From Vulcanisaeta thermophila (GTDB lineage: Archaea; Thermoproteota; Thermoprotei; Thermoproteales; Thermocladiaceae): 64,000 bases of DNA. Below are positions 1 through 8,460 of this stretch, piece by piece. The stretch lies in assembly GCF_001748385.1 (NCBI RefSeq), contig NZ_BCLI01000001.1, positions 1-64,000 on the forward strand, written 5' to 3'. Numbering within the stretch: the stretch's first letter is position 1; each line of letters opens with the position of its first letter. Both the position numbers and the translations under genes were made by a program. Below the pieces are notes generated by a model that saw nothing but the letters and a program-made list of their open reading frames with translations, was not told the origin of the DNA and did not search any database.

Positions 1-86
1 ACCAAAACCCACAGGATGCGTATAATATTGGTTGAGAATTAATCGAGGTTTTTAAAATACTTGCTAACACTCTCATTAATAAGTTA

Positions 87-503
87 TTATATGAATAGTG
101 TCACGTTGGCGTCGCTGGATCTCTCGAGGAATGATGCGGCGCCCACAACATCATCTACGAAATCCGCCAAATCCTCCCTCTTAAGTTTCAGTAGGTCCAT
201 TGTTGTGGAACATGCGTAAATCTTAACTTTACCCATCTCCTTAGCCTGCTTAAGTAGTTCCCACCAGGGTGGTAGTCCCACGCTTTGTATTGCTGAACCC
301 ACTGCGCTGGCAAACTGCGTGTAGTCACTGCTAATTCTTTCCATGGTCTTAGGCATGTAATTCTTGGATATAGCCAACAAGCCCCAGAAGGTGAAGAACA
401 CCTCCACCTCCCAACCACTGGCTGCGGCTGCGGATGTTAGTATGGCCACTGGGTATAGTTTATCTGCCGTGCCTGACCATGCTATTATTGATAGTTTTGC
501 CAT
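87..503 (-). CDS. DsrE/DsrF family sulfur-carrier-like protein
   Basis: 138-residue protein of the DsrE/DsrE2 fold. Family members carry persulfide sulfur on a conserved cysteine and exchange it with TusA and rhodaneses in the cytoplasm. Visible here: an N-terminal beta strand, a helix with small residues (about 18-30), an aromatic strand (about 32-40), and the segment YACSTTMDLL with Cys98 at the position of the active cysteine. An ATG 15 nt further upstream is possible. I chose the inner ATG at 503 because a TATA box (526-535) lies about 26 nt upstream of it, so the transcript would be leaderless. It diverges from the cytochrome-b gene of the sulfur island. The family call is firm; the exact partner is inferred. 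Confidence 0.8.
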   Translation of the reverse strand: MAKLSIIAWSGTADKLYPVAILTSAAAASGWEVEVFFTFWGLLAISKNYMPKTMERISSDYTQFASAVGSAIQSVGLPPWWELLKQAKEMGKVKIYACSTTMDLLKLKREDLADFVDDVVGAASFLERSSDANVTLFI

Positions 504-525
504 CGTATTTAGATGCATATAGTCC

Positions 526-561
526 TATTTAAATAATATTTCATATAGTGCAGAAAATGCA
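526..561 (-). promoter_or_regulatory. TATA box and TGCA-N5-TGCA element upstream of dsrE-like gene
   Basis: TATTTAAATA (526-535) sits about 26 nt before the ATG at 503. Upstream of it lies TGCAGAAAATGCA (549-561), a symmetric TGCA-N5-TGCA. The same 13-mer with one difference lies upstream of the rhodanese gene at 8824, at the same distance from its TATA box. This position, just upstream of the TATA/BRE region, is typical of archaeal activator sites. It could also act on the divergent gene at 672. The function is inferred. Confidence 0.55.
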
Positions 562-671
562 TAATTAATAGTCAAGGTTAGTGTTCAATGCTTACCTAAT
601 ACTGATGTAACCATGTATGCCATGGTGCATATGGAATAATGCTAATTTGCTCAACTCAATACCATGGGTCA

Positions 672-1472
672 ATGGCATCCACACTATTCACAGTGGTCTT
701 CGGGTATATACCATACCTAGTGGTCCTAATATTCATATTAGGTATAATTTACAGGTTAGTCTCGTGGATAATGTCCCACGGGCTCACTGGGCTTTATAGC
801 GTTGCTGTGATGCCCTATAGGGATAACTATGGTAAGGTCACCACGGAGGTCCTAAAGAGGATATTCCTATTCTACACATTGAATACCGCCGATAGGGAGT
901 TACTCATTGGCTCCGTGTTATTCCACTGGGGCATTTGGATAGTACTCCTGGGCCACTTAGGCGTAATACTCCCAGAATCCACACTGGCTGGTTTCGGCAT
1001 TACACCCAGCCTGCACATACTAATTGCCAAGTACCTCGGTGGCGCTGCTGGCCTCATGGCGCTCGTGGGCCTCTTGATACTACTGGCTAGGAGGGTTCGT
1101 GGGTCTTACATAAATGTTTATGAGTTCAGGGTTAGGGTTGCCGTGCCAATGCTGAGTTACCTAGATGATTACTTCGCCCTATCAATACTGCTTGCAATAG
1201 TGATAGTAGGCTTAGCGCAGACGCTTTGGCTCGAATCCGTACAACCCGGCTTCTTTGAGTATGATGTAACTCCATGGATTAACTATCTGGCGTCCTTCAA
1301 CATATCTAAGGCTGTGGCTTACATATCCTCAGCACCACCAATAACCCTGGCCCACGTTATACTGGCCATGATATTCATAGCCTACTTCCCATGGGGTAAG
1401 TTGATACATCCCCTCTCCTTCTTATTAATGCCCACAGTAACAAGGCCCTCTATTAAGATTAGGCAGGTATAA
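672..1472 (+). CDS. DsrM/NarI-like membrane cytochrome b subunit
   Basis: 266-residue integral membrane protein resembling NarI, DsrM and HdrE, the heme-b quinone-linked subunits of respiratory complexes. About six hydrophobic segments are visible (12-34, 76-100, 112-140, 168-186, 224-240, plus a weaker one near 205-220). Candidate heme ligands lie inside or at the ends of helices: His85, His95, His115 and His228, with His246 near the C-terminus. It would move electrons between the quinone pool and the iron-sulfur protein encoded next at 1555. The start at 672 places Met just before the first helix; an ATG at 639 in the same frame is an alternative. Gene order cytochrome b then CCG iron-sulfur protein is that of DsrMK and HdrED. 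Confidence 0.75.
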   Translation: MASTLFTVVFGYIPYLVVLIFILGIIYRLVSWIMSHGLTGLYSVAVMPYRDNYGKVTTEVLKRIFLFYTLNTADRELLIGSVLFHWGIWIVLLGHLGVILPESTLAGFGITPSLHILIAKYLGGAAGLMALVGLLILLARRVRGSYINVYEFRVRVAVPMLSYLDDYFALSILLAIVIVGLAQTLWLESVQPGFFEYDVTPWINYLASFNISKAVAYISSAPPITLAHVILAMIFIAYFPWGKLIHPLSFLLMPTVTRPSIKIRQV

Positions 1473-1554
1473 TATTATTCCTACATATTAAGCTGCATAT
1501 TAATTATTAGATGAGAAATAGTGAATTTATTTTAATATAAACTCCACGTTATGG

Positions 1555-2961
1555 ATGCCCGAGGAGCCCCATACGGAGTTTAAGTACGGTGATACGTCTG
1601 GGATAAAGCCCTTCTGGGCTAGGGAGGACCTTGTAAAGAGGCTGCATGATAAGGTGGGGCTGAAGTTGCCAGGTAAGGAGGATAGGGCATTGGTATTCAA
1701 GCACAGGTTGCTTGAGGAGTATGGTAGGAATAGGAATGTCAAGATGGCCGTGGAGGTGTGCGTACACTGCGGTGCATGCCTAACCGCATGCCCCACGTAC
1801 ATAACCACGGGCGATATACACAACTCGCCAGTGGGTAGGGCTGACCTGATTAGGTCCGTTATAAAGGCTGAGAAAATAAGTGGTAAATTATTCGGTAAAC
1901 TCGTGGGGGCCACTAAGGTGCTTGATGATGAGTACCTAATGAAGGTGGCAACATACTACTATCAATGCCTCGAGTGTAGGAGGTGCTCCTACGTGTGCCC
2001 CTTCGGTATAGACCAGGCTGATTTGACGAGGACCGTTAGGTCAATACTCTACGAGGTGGGTATCATATCCAGGTACGTGGCCACCGTAATAGACACGGTT
2101 TACAGAACAGGGAATAACCTGGGGATAACACTAAAGGCCCTGTACTCAATAATTGACTTCGTAAAGAAGGAGATTAAGGAGGAGAAGGGGGTGGACGTTA
2201 AGGTAAAGATTGACGAACCAGCCTACGCACTATTGGTACCACCATCCGCGGACTTCTTCGCAAACATCGAGACCCTTAAGGGCTACATACTATTCCTAAA
2301 CGCCATAGGCATGGACTTCACATTCAGCAGTGCCGTCCTGGAACACGCAAACTTTGGGTTATTCGTGGATGAGAGGCACATGAAGGCCATTGGGGAAAAG
2401 ATCGTAAATGAAGCCAAGAGATTAGGCGTTAAGCTAGTCATTGCAGGTGAGTGTGGGCATGGATGGAGGGCAATCAAGAATTATGTAATACCAAGGCTCA
2501 GGGAGGAGGGCATGGACGGGGTCCACATATTCCACCTCGTGGTTGACGCTATAAAGAAGGGCGTGATAAAGCTGAACCCAGAGGCCAACGGAGACATAGT
2601 CTACACATTCCAGGACTCCTGCAACTACGCCAGGGGTGGCGACCTGACTGAGGAGCCCAGGTTCATAATGAAACACGTAGTAAAGAAATACGTAGAGCCG
2701 AGGAATGGCCGCGAAAAAACATGGTGCTGCGGCGGTGGGGGTGGGTTATTAACTGATGAGCTGATGCCCATTAGAATACAATACGCGAGGCTATGGTACG
2801 AAGACGCATTGAGCGTTGGTGCACAGCATGTAGTTAGGGCATGCGCAATATGTAAGGCTCAATTAGGCTATGTAATACCCCACTTGAATAAGATGTATCA
2901 AAGGAACATAACATACTCAGGGCTCATGGACCTACTTTACAGGGCATTGGTTACTAAATAG
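1555..2961 (+). CDS. DsrK/HdrD-like iron-sulfur (CCG-domain) protein
   Basis: 468 residues. The N-terminal ferredoxin-type part has two [4Fe-4S] motifs: C69-x2-C-x2-C-x3-C79P and C138-x2-C-x2-C-x3-C148P. Two cysteine-rich CCG-type regions follow: C300 (GECGHGW), then C356, C391-C392 (WCCGGGGG), C430 and C433. This is the architecture of HdrD and DsrK, where the non-cubane CCG cluster reduces a disulfide or trisulfide (CoM-S-S-CoB or DsrC). Paired with the upstream cytochrome b it forms a DsrMK/HdrED-like quinone-linked module. DsrC and DsrAB are not in this window, so the substrate is unknown. A TATA-like TTTTAATA at 1530 supports the leaderless ATG at 1555. It ends with TAG used as a normal stop. 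Confidence 0.85.
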   Translation: MPEEPHTEFKYGDTSGIKPFWAREDLVKRLHDKVGLKLPGKEDRALVFKHRLLEEYGRNRNVKMAVEVCVHCGACLTACPTYITTGDIHNSPVGRADLIRSVIKAEKISGKLFGKLVGATKVLDDEYLMKVATYYYQCLECRRCSYVCPFGIDQADLTRTVRSILYEVGIISRYVATVIDTVYRTGNNLGITLKALYSIIDFVKKEIKEEKGVDVKVKIDEPAYALLVPPSADFFANIETLKGYILFLNAIGMDFTFSSAVLEHANFGLFVDERHMKAIGEKIVNEAKRLGVKLVIAGECGHGWRAIKNYVIPRLREEGMDGVHIFHLVVDAIKKGVIKLNPEANGDIVYTFQDSCNYARGGDLTEEPRFIMKHVVKKYVEPRNGREKTWCCGGGGGLLTDELMPIRIQYARLWYEDALSVGAQHVVRACAICKAQLGYVIPHLNKMYQRNITYSGLMDLLYRALVTK

Positions 2962-3010
2962 ATGCATGAGGCGAAATACATTTATACTCTATAACTACTT
3001 AAATACACAG

Positions 3011-3832
3011 ATGATTATTTCTAGAGAGAAGGATAATGAGGAGTTAAGGGGGATTCAAGGCATTATTAAGGATTACCTTAGGGTTAAGCGCATGGATGAT
3101 TTTGTAAAGCGAATACTTAGTTATATAATCATGAGGGGGTCGGTGACCCTTTATAGGGTAGCCGTTGACCTGGGGATGAACTTCTCAACGGTTTATAAGA
3201 AGGCTAATTACATGGTTGAGGAGGGGTTAATAAGAAAGGCGCGGTTTAAACCCACGAGTTACCGCTATGAAAGCACAATCAAGGGACTACTATCGTGTGT
3301 GGCTTACGAATGCGCGGATTACAATTACGTGGTAAGCGCATTAAAGCGGAAATGGGGCCTCCCACAACTAAGGGATGAAGATGTGGCGGCACTACTCCAC
3401 GTGTTAACATCATTCATAACTAGGAACAACTTCTCATTGGAATTACTGGAGATGCCGTTGAATACAGTATTCCTACTTTATAATAGCTGCGGCTCTGACA
3501 TTTACAAATGCCTACTTAGCTATGGTGTAAGCAATGATGTGGCTAGTAGGATTAGTAATGTCTTTGCCTATTACATGGTTAGGTTCATGAGGAATTTAGT
3601 GGGTGAGTGGGGATACTTCGTAGAAACCGATAAGTACCAGGTGCTCATTGATTCAAAGGGCTTCGTGATAGCAGCTCTCTGCACGCTATGCGGTAGTACC
3701 AGGTACTGCACTGGTGAATTTGTATGCTCGAAGCTTTATGATAACCTACAGGGCATAATTAAAAGGGTGAAAACAATAAGGATTAATAATTCTAAACTAG
3801 ACCTGAAACCGGATAATGAGCCTTGGTGGTAA
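3011..3832 (+). CDS. Winged-helix DNA-binding protein with C-terminal Cys cluster
   Basis: 273-residue protein. Residues about 33-80 form a plausible winged helix-turn-helix: a turn around SVTLYRVAVDLGMN, then a recognition-helix-like STVYKKANYMVEEG and a short wing. The middle part is helical and unrecognised. Near the C-terminus four cysteines (C224-x2-C-x5-C-x5-C239) could bind a metal or cluster or form a thiol sensor. An ATG at 2966 is in frame, but a TATA-like ATTTATACT at 2980 lies inside that extension and about 26 nt before ATG 3011, which argues for the inner start. The 3' end overlaps the next gene by 17 nt, so the two are co-translated. Its place inside the sulfur island makes it a candidate regulator of it; this is inference. 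Confidence 0.6.
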   Translation: MIISREKDNEELRGIQGIIKDYLRVKRMDDFVKRILSYIIMRGSVTLYRVAVDLGMNFSTVYKKANYMVEEGLIRKARFKPTSYRYESTIKGLLSCVAYECADYNYVVSALKRKWGLPQLRDEDVAALLHVLTSFITRNNFSLELLEMPLNTVFLLYNSCGSDIYKCLLSYGVSNDVASRISNVFAYYMVRFMRNLVGEWGYFVETDKYQVLIDSKGFVIAALCTLCGSTRYCTGEFVCSKLYDNLQGIIKRVKTIRINNSKLDLKPDNEPWW

Positions 3833-5018
3833 TAATGGGGAACTGAATAAGGAACAAATACCCAACACCAAACTATTGGCACTACTATACCTTGTGGAAT
3901 TGTTAAGTAGTGATTCTAGGGAGAACATAATTCGCATTTTTAACGTAAGTAATGAAAAACCCATGGAACAGATAATGGGGTTTGCCCTAAACAACGGGTA
4001 CTTAATGTACGTTAACAACCAACTTAAAATAACCCAAAGATCCCATGAAATACTCATGAATATACCTTGTGACGTACGTAGGAAGTCATTAAAATATTTA
4101 TATAGGGTATGCCTACATTATTTAAAATTAAATCCAAGCAATGGCGAAGAATTTGAGAAATGCATTATGGTGGTTAATAATGTATTGCGGGAATTGTTGA
4201 AGATCGAGGGCAATCCACAACGTGCCATTAAGTACTTAAGACCATTGAGGACATTATACAATAATGTCCCAAATATTAATGATAAGGTTAGTATCTACCT
4301 GACCTACATTGATGGTTTAATTCAACTTGAACTTTATGATAAAGCCGTAAAGTCCCTGAGGAGGGTTTTGAAGAATATACAGGATATTAATTATGAGGGT
4401 ATAGATAAGTTGAGGGCCATGCTATTTAATAGGCTTGGGGATATTGAGTATGAGATGGGTAAACTGGATACTGCAGTTCTTGATTATGAAGATGCATTGA
4501 TGCATTCATTAAAGGCCAATGATCCTAACCTAATCGCCATTAGCATGTTCAACTACTATAGGTTGAGGGCCATGCTCTGTGAGTTATGTAATGATTATGA
4601 GAATATGCTGAGTTTCGTTGGTGAATGGGATATTAGGAACATCGCGATGAATAGTGGTGTTAATGATGAAATATCCACTAGGCTGAGGAAATTACTTGTA
4701 ATATTACTACTGGGCGTGGGTAGGTATAGCGAGGCGGCTAATGTGCCGCTGGGCTATGACGAGGTCTCGCAATTCCTAAAGTCACTCATTGATGTGGCAC
4801 TTGGTAGGGGTGAGTCCATGGGTACGGCGTACTCCAATGCCTTACTTAGTAAGTTGGCTTCCTTGGTTAATTCAATTCTAAATATAGAGTGCCCATTAAT
4901 TCCAGGCGCTAAGAAACCCCTTGAGTACATGCTCGATGACACATGCAACACGCTGGAAAGGGATAAGTTAATGCTCATAACATGCATGATACCTAAATCA
5001 TTACTAACTATCATATAA
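3816..5018 (+). CDS. Helical-repeat (TPR-like) protein of unknown function
   Basis: 400-residue, mostly helical soluble protein with no membrane segment. The N-terminal part (about 10-75) resembles a winged-helix region. Residues about 120-270 show repeated helix pairs with TPR-like spacing, for example LYDKAVKSLRRVL and LDTAVLDYEDAL. I do not recognise the family. Bacterial and archaeal regulators that combine an HTH with TPR repeats have this general look, so a scaffold or sensor role beside the upstream winged-helix protein is possible. It overlaps that gene by 17 nt and shares its operon. The start ATG at 3816 is the first in frame. Confidence 0.5.
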   Translation: MSLGGNNGELNKEQIPNTKLLALLYLVELLSSDSRENIIRIFNVSNEKPMEQIMGFALNNGYLMYVNNQLKITQRSHEILMNIPCDVRRKSLKYLYRVCLHYLKLNPSNGEEFEKCIMVVNNVLRELLKIEGNPQRAIKYLRPLRTLYNNVPNINDKVSIYLTYIDGLIQLELYDKAVKSLRRVLKNIQDINYEGIDKLRAMLFNRLGDIEYEMGKLDTAVLDYEDALMHSLKANDPNLIAISMFNYYRLRAMLCELCNDYENMLSFVGEWDIRNIAMNSGVNDEISTRLRKLLVILLLGVGRYSEAANVPLGYDEVSQFLKSLIDVALGRGESMGTAYSNALLSKLASLVNSILNIECPLIPGAKKPLEYMLDDTCNTLERDKLMLITCMIPKSLLTII

Positions 5019-5041
5019 CCCTAACAATCCGTATTTTATGG

Positions 5042-5069
5042 TGCATAAATAATAAGCCTTATATAAATA
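5042..5069 (+). promoter_or_regulatory. Promoter with TGCA half-site before second dsrE-like gene
   Basis: TTATATAAATA (5059-5069) precedes the ATG at 5089 by about 25 nt from its centre, giving a leaderless start. A TGCAT half-site (5042-5046) lies about 13-16 nt upstream of the TATA box, close to the position of the full TGCA-N5-TGCA element at the promoters near 530 and 8800. The second half-site is absent here. Confidence 0.45.
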
Positions 5070-5088
5070 TACATAGGTAAGTGCATGC

Positions 5089-5475
5089 ATGTCCGCCACC
5101 AGTGTAACTCAGGAGAGTGGCAAGGGGAGCAATAAAGTAGCGTTCTTTGTAACAGCACCACCCGCTGATGAGCCTAGGTACGAGACCATGCTTGGCTACG
5201 CATTAGCGGCTGCCGCCATGGGCTTCGAGGTACTGATATTCTTCACATTAGACGCGGCGCTAACCGTTAAGAAGCAGGTCTTTAGTAAAATGAACCAGAA
5301 GATTAGGGAGAGGGTTCAGGAGGCGATGAAGATGGGTGTTAAGTTCGCCGCATGCTCATCAGCAATACAGACGTATGGTATTAAGCAGGAGGAGATCATA
5401 GACGGTGTTGAGGTTTGGGGTATAGCATCATTCTATGACTACGCCGCCAATGCCAAGATGGTTATATCATGGTGA
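5089..5475 (+). CDS. DsrE/DsrE2 family sulfur-carrier-like protein
   Basis: 128 residues, a second DsrE-fold protein in the island. After a short polar N-terminus (1-15) comes strand KVAFFVTAPP, a small-residue helix, the strand EVLIFFTLDA and the segment KFAACSSAIQTYGI with Cys89 at the active cysteine position of DsrE2 proteins. Family members accept and donate persulfide sulfur with TusA or rhodaneses in the cytoplasm. It is followed at 58 nt by the thiolase gene, which has its own TATA-like box. The presence of TusA and rhodaneses within 4 kb supports a sulfur relay. Exact partners are unknown. Confidence 0.8.
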   Translation: MSATSVTQESGKGSNKVAFFVTAPPADEPRYETMLGYALAAAAMGFEVLIFFTLDAALTVKKQVFSKMNQKIRERVQEAMKMGVKFAACSSAIQTYGIKQEEIIDGVEVWGIASFYDYAANAKMVISW

Positions 5476-5532
5476 ATAAATAAACTATTTACCACAAAGC
5501 AATATTAACCTTATAATGTCACCTTAAAATCG

Positions 5533-6726
5533 ATGGGGGAGTATAGGGAAGCATACATAGTTTACTTCAAGAGGACAGCGTTCTCAAGAGTTAAGAGGGA
5601 GGATCCAAAGTTCGATGTCTTCTACGACATAAGCGGGCCCACGTTATTCTCGAAACTCATGGTAAGGGCTGTGGAGGATATTGGGATAAAACCCGAGGAG
5701 GTGGATCACGTAATCGTGGGCAACGCACTGCAGGGGGGTGATAATTGGAGTATGGGGGGTAGGATACCCGTATTCCTAGCCAAGTTCCCAGTCACGGTGC
5801 CCGCAATGGCCGTGGACATGCAATGCGCCTCATCCTTCGACGCCATTGGCATAGGCGCCATGGAGATATGGACGGGGCAGGCGGACATCGTGTTCGCGGG
5901 TGGTTACGAGCACATGTCCAGGGTACCCATGTACAACAACCCATACATAGTACCGCACCTAAACCTAGCCACTGACCCTGAGTATAAAATGTACGATATG
6001 GCCACGGGCTACGTAATGGGATTAACAGCGGAGAAGCTGGCAGCCCTCAAGGGAATAACCCGTGAGGAGATGGATAGATGGGCCTACAGAAGCCACATGC
6101 TGGCGACTAAGGCTTACGAGGATGGCTACTTCAGGGATGAGATACTACCCATTGAGGTGGTTAAGGATGGGCAGAGGATAGTGGTCGACAGGGACCTAAG
6201 CGTCAGACCCAACACATCCCTAGAGGCACTGGCCAAGTTACCACCCGCCTTTAAGCCCGGCGGTGTTATAACGGCTGGGAACTCAGCCCCCCTGAACTCG
6301 GGCGCATCACTGGTGGTCCTCATGTCAGGGAAGAAGGTTAGGGAATTGGGCATAAAGCCCCTGGCCAGGGTAGTCTCGCTGGGTTGGGCCGCCGTGGACC
6401 CATCAATAATGGGCGAGGGACCAGTACCAGCAAGCAGGAGAGCCCTAGCCAAGGCTGGGCTTAGGGTTGAGGATATTGATATTTGGGAGATAAACGAGGC
6501 ATTCGCAGTGGTGACCCTCAACGCCATCAAGGAACTGGGCATTGATGAGAATAGGGTAAACCCAAGGGGCGGTGCAATAGCCATAGGGCACCCCTTGGGG
6601 GCCACGGGGGCAAGGCTCGTGGGAACACTGGCCAGGCAGTTGCAATTAACGGGTAAGGAGTATGGCCTAGCCACGGCATGCGTGGGCGGTGGTCAGGGCT
6701 ATGCAGTGATTATACAAAGAGCATAG
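5533..6726 (+). CDS. Acetyl-CoA C-acetyltransferase (thiolase)
   Basis: 397 residues, full length for a degradative/biosynthetic thiolase, which interconverts acetoacetyl-CoA and two acetyl-CoA in the cytoplasm. Catalytic residues are visible: Cys98 in MQCASS, His353 in GHPLGATG, and Cys383 in ACVGGGQG. The NEAF motif of the family is also present. In Thermoproteales this step closes the dicarboxylate/4-hydroxybutyrate cycle, or it can serve fatty-acid-type degradation. A fused hydroxyacyl-CoA dehydrogenase/enoyl hydratase that would supply acetoacetyl-CoA is encoded at 47070. The residue set is that of catalytic thiolases and not the SCP2-type archaeal partner of HMG-CoA synthase. It lies inside the sulfur island without an obvious functional link. 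Confidence 0.9.
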   Translation: MGEYREAYIVYFKRTAFSRVKREDPKFDVFYDISGPTLFSKLMVRAVEDIGIKPEEVDHVIVGNALQGGDNWSMGGRIPVFLAKFPVTVPAMAVDMQCASSFDAIGIGAMEIWTGQADIVFAGGYEHMSRVPMYNNPYIVPHLNLATDPEYKMYDMATGYVMGLTAEKLAALKGITREEMDRWAYRSHMLATKAYEDGYFRDEILPIEVVKDGQRIVVDRDLSVRPNTSLEALAKLPPAFKPGGVITAGNSAPLNSGASLVVLMSGKKVRELGIKPLARVVSLGWAAVDPSIMGEGPVPASRRALAKAGLRVEDIDIWEINEAFAVVTLNAIKELGIDENRVNPRGGAIAIGHPLGATGARLVGTLARQLQLTGKEYGLATACVGGGQGYAVIIQRA

Positions 6727-6771
6727 AGCATAGGAATAAAGTATTTAATTGATACCAAGGAAACGATTGTA

Positions 6772-7086
6772 ATGAGCCAAGTAATGATTAAGGACATTAT
6801 TAACTCATTACTAACTGGAACCTCAACAATGGATAAGAAGGAATTAGACATAACGATTAAGGAGGCAACCCAATGCCTACTCTGCGCACTCTACGGCGTG
6901 TCCACCAACGTGCAGCATGAGATCAAGCCCATAAATGGATTAGTGGGATTAATACAGGCGCTCAATGACCCCTACGTCAGAAAGGGCCTGGGACTCCTCA
7001 TTGAATTAGAAGGAGCCTGGGCGGGTGCATCGATGCCGCTGAGAAGGTTAAGAGCCTTAGCGATGGAAAATCCACATGCTCCGTAG
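6772..7086 (+). CDS. DUF1641 family small protein
   Basis: 104 residues. The C-terminal half, GLVGLIQALNDPYVRKGLG followed by a hydrophobic helix, matches the pattern of DUF1641 proteins. These small proteins of unknown role are often encoded beside formate dehydrogenases, Hdr-like or sulfide/quinone redox genes. Two cysteines (QCLLCALYG) occur in the N-terminal half. A TATA-like GTATTTAATT at about 6739 supports the ATG at 6772 as a leaderless start. It converges on the interrupted rhodanese gene. Family membership is judged from pattern memory only. Confidence 0.6.
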   Translation: MSQVMIKDIINSLLTGTSTMDKKELDITIKEATQCLLCALYGVSTNVQHEIKPINGLVGLIQALNDPYVRKGLGLLIELEGAWAGASMPLRRLRALAMENPHAP

Positions 7087-7187
7087 ACATACCCTGCCAC
7101 TACATAGCCTTCAAATTAAGTGTTAATAAGAATGAAGAGGATAATTCATGATTTTAAAGGGGTTGGTTAATGTATTTCATTATTAAA

Positions 7188-8075
7188 CTAAGGCTCTGGC
7201 CCCTTCTTTACTGGCACACCAACGGCATTACCCCACTCGGCCCAGGACCCATCATATACCCTAACCGCTGGGTAACCCAGTAGGTACTTGAGGACGAACC
7301 ATGTGTGGGAGGCCCTTTCCGCAATCCTGCAATACGTGATTACTTCCTTGTCTGGGGTTACGCCGTATTGTTCGTAAAGCCTCCTTAGCTCCTCAGCAGG
7401 TTTAAACCTCCCCGTGTCAGGGTTTACGGCTAAGCTCCAGAGTATGTTTACGGCACCTGGTATGTGACCGCCCACCTGGGCGTGTTCATTGGGGTACTTG
7501 GGTGGTGCGGTTATTTCACCCGCGTACTCCTTAGGCGATCTAACATCCACGAGAACCAGGCTCTTACCCACCTCACCCTTGTTCAATCTCTGGAGTACTT
7601 CCCATAGGTAGACCCTGTGCCCGCCCTAATCAACCCTCTTAACCACGTACTTAGCCCCAGACTCCCTGTAGTAGTGTGGTTCCTGGTGCCCACTGCATGT
7701 GGGTCTGTTCTCCTTGGCCCACTTAGTACGCCCACCATTCAGTAACCTAACGTCCTCATGACCGTACACCTTGAAAACCCAGAAGGCGTAGGCCGCGAAC
7801 CAGTTATTGTGGTTGCCGTAGAGGACGGCCGTTGTGTCGTTGGATATGCCCCTTTCTTCCATGTACTTGGCGAATTGCTCGGGCTCCACGAAGTCCCTCC
7901 TCACAGGATGCCTAATGTGGTCCCTCCACGTGAGCAGCGAAGCACCAGGTATATGCCACGCATAATAAGCCGTGTTTGGGTCATAATCCACCTCCACTAT
8001 CTTAACCTTGGGATCCTTAAGGTGCTGAACCACCCACTCGGTGTCCACCAAAACCTCTGGGTGTGCGTACCCCAT
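7188..8075 (-). pseudogene. Two-domain thiosulfate sulfurtransferase gene interrupted by in-frame TAG
   Basis: The frame encodes a 295-codon two-domain rhodanese that would transfer sulfane sulfur from thiosulfate to a thiol acceptor. The N-terminal, non-catalytic domain (codons 1-149) ends at an in-frame TAG (7626-7628). The same frame then continues without a shift through [14 protein letters not shown] into the catalytic domain with the active Cys at about codon 249 ([10 protein letters not shown]). The second half could start alone only at weak codons such as TTG at 7586. The start at 8075 is supported by a TATA box (plus-strand 8098-8108) 26 nt upstream. Either the gene is dead by a point mutation, the TAG is read through, or the base is a sequence error. 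An intact paralogue is at 8824. Confidence 0.75.
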
Positions 8076-8097
8076 ACAGGTGGTTGTACCTTGGGTT

Positions 8098-8135
8098 GTA
8101 TATAAATCTGTTTTCATATGCATTTAACTGATGCA
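8098..8135. promoter_or_regulatory. Divergent promoter region with paired TGCA sites
   Basis: On the minus strand a TATA box (8098-8108) drives the interrupted rhodanese. Upstream of it are two TGCA sites (8119-8122 and 8132-8135) in the palindrome-like TGCATTTAACTGATGCA. The spacing (N9) differs from the N5 seen at two other island promoters, but the position is similar. The gene at 8148 diverges from here. Confidence 0.4.
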
Positions 8136-8147
8136 ATTTGAATATAA

Positions 8148-8456
8148 ATGAGTAAGGTTTATAAGGCAAATTTAAGACAAGGCGATGTGGGTACTGAGGA
8201 GATCAGGATCATGGAGACCCTAATATTCGATAGGAATGAATCATGCGAGCAGGGGTTAAGGCACCCGCTTTACCAAATAATTGATGATGCGAGGGAATTA
8301 AGGCCTGGCGAGGGTATTAGGGTCTTGATTAATGATTATGACTGGATCATGGTGATAAAGAACTCCTTAAAGCTCATTGGCGAGGGGATTGACATTAAGG
8401 ATAATGGGAAGGCCATGGGGGATTTCACGGAATTAATAATCTACAGGAAGCAATGA
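8148..8456 (+). CDS. Small conserved-looking protein, TusA-like fold possible
   Basis: 102 residues, not confidently recognised. The C-terminal two thirds (HPLYQIIDDARELRPGEGIRVLINDYDW and onward) alternates helix and strand as in TusA/SirA-like beta-alpha-beta proteins, but the CPxP sulfur-carrier cysteine is missing; the only cysteine is Cys31. It lies between the interrupted rhodanese (divergent) and a TusA-like gene (convergent, 4 nt away), so a role in sulfur transfer is a reasonable guess. ATG 8148 was used; a GTG at 8187 with a TATA-like GTTTATAAGG at 8155 is an alternative that would remove 13 residues. Confidence 0.5.
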   Translation: MSKVYKANLRQGDVGTEEIRIMETLIFDRNESCEQGLRHPLYQIIDDARELRPGEGIRVLINDYDWIMVIKNSLKLIGEGIDIKDNGKAMGDFTELIIYRKQ

Positions 8457-8460
8457 GGCA

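Noticed and set aside
2960-3011. ATG at 2966 as the start of the winged-helix gene
   Set aside because: A TATA-like box lies inside the extra 15 codons at the correct distance from ATG 3011.
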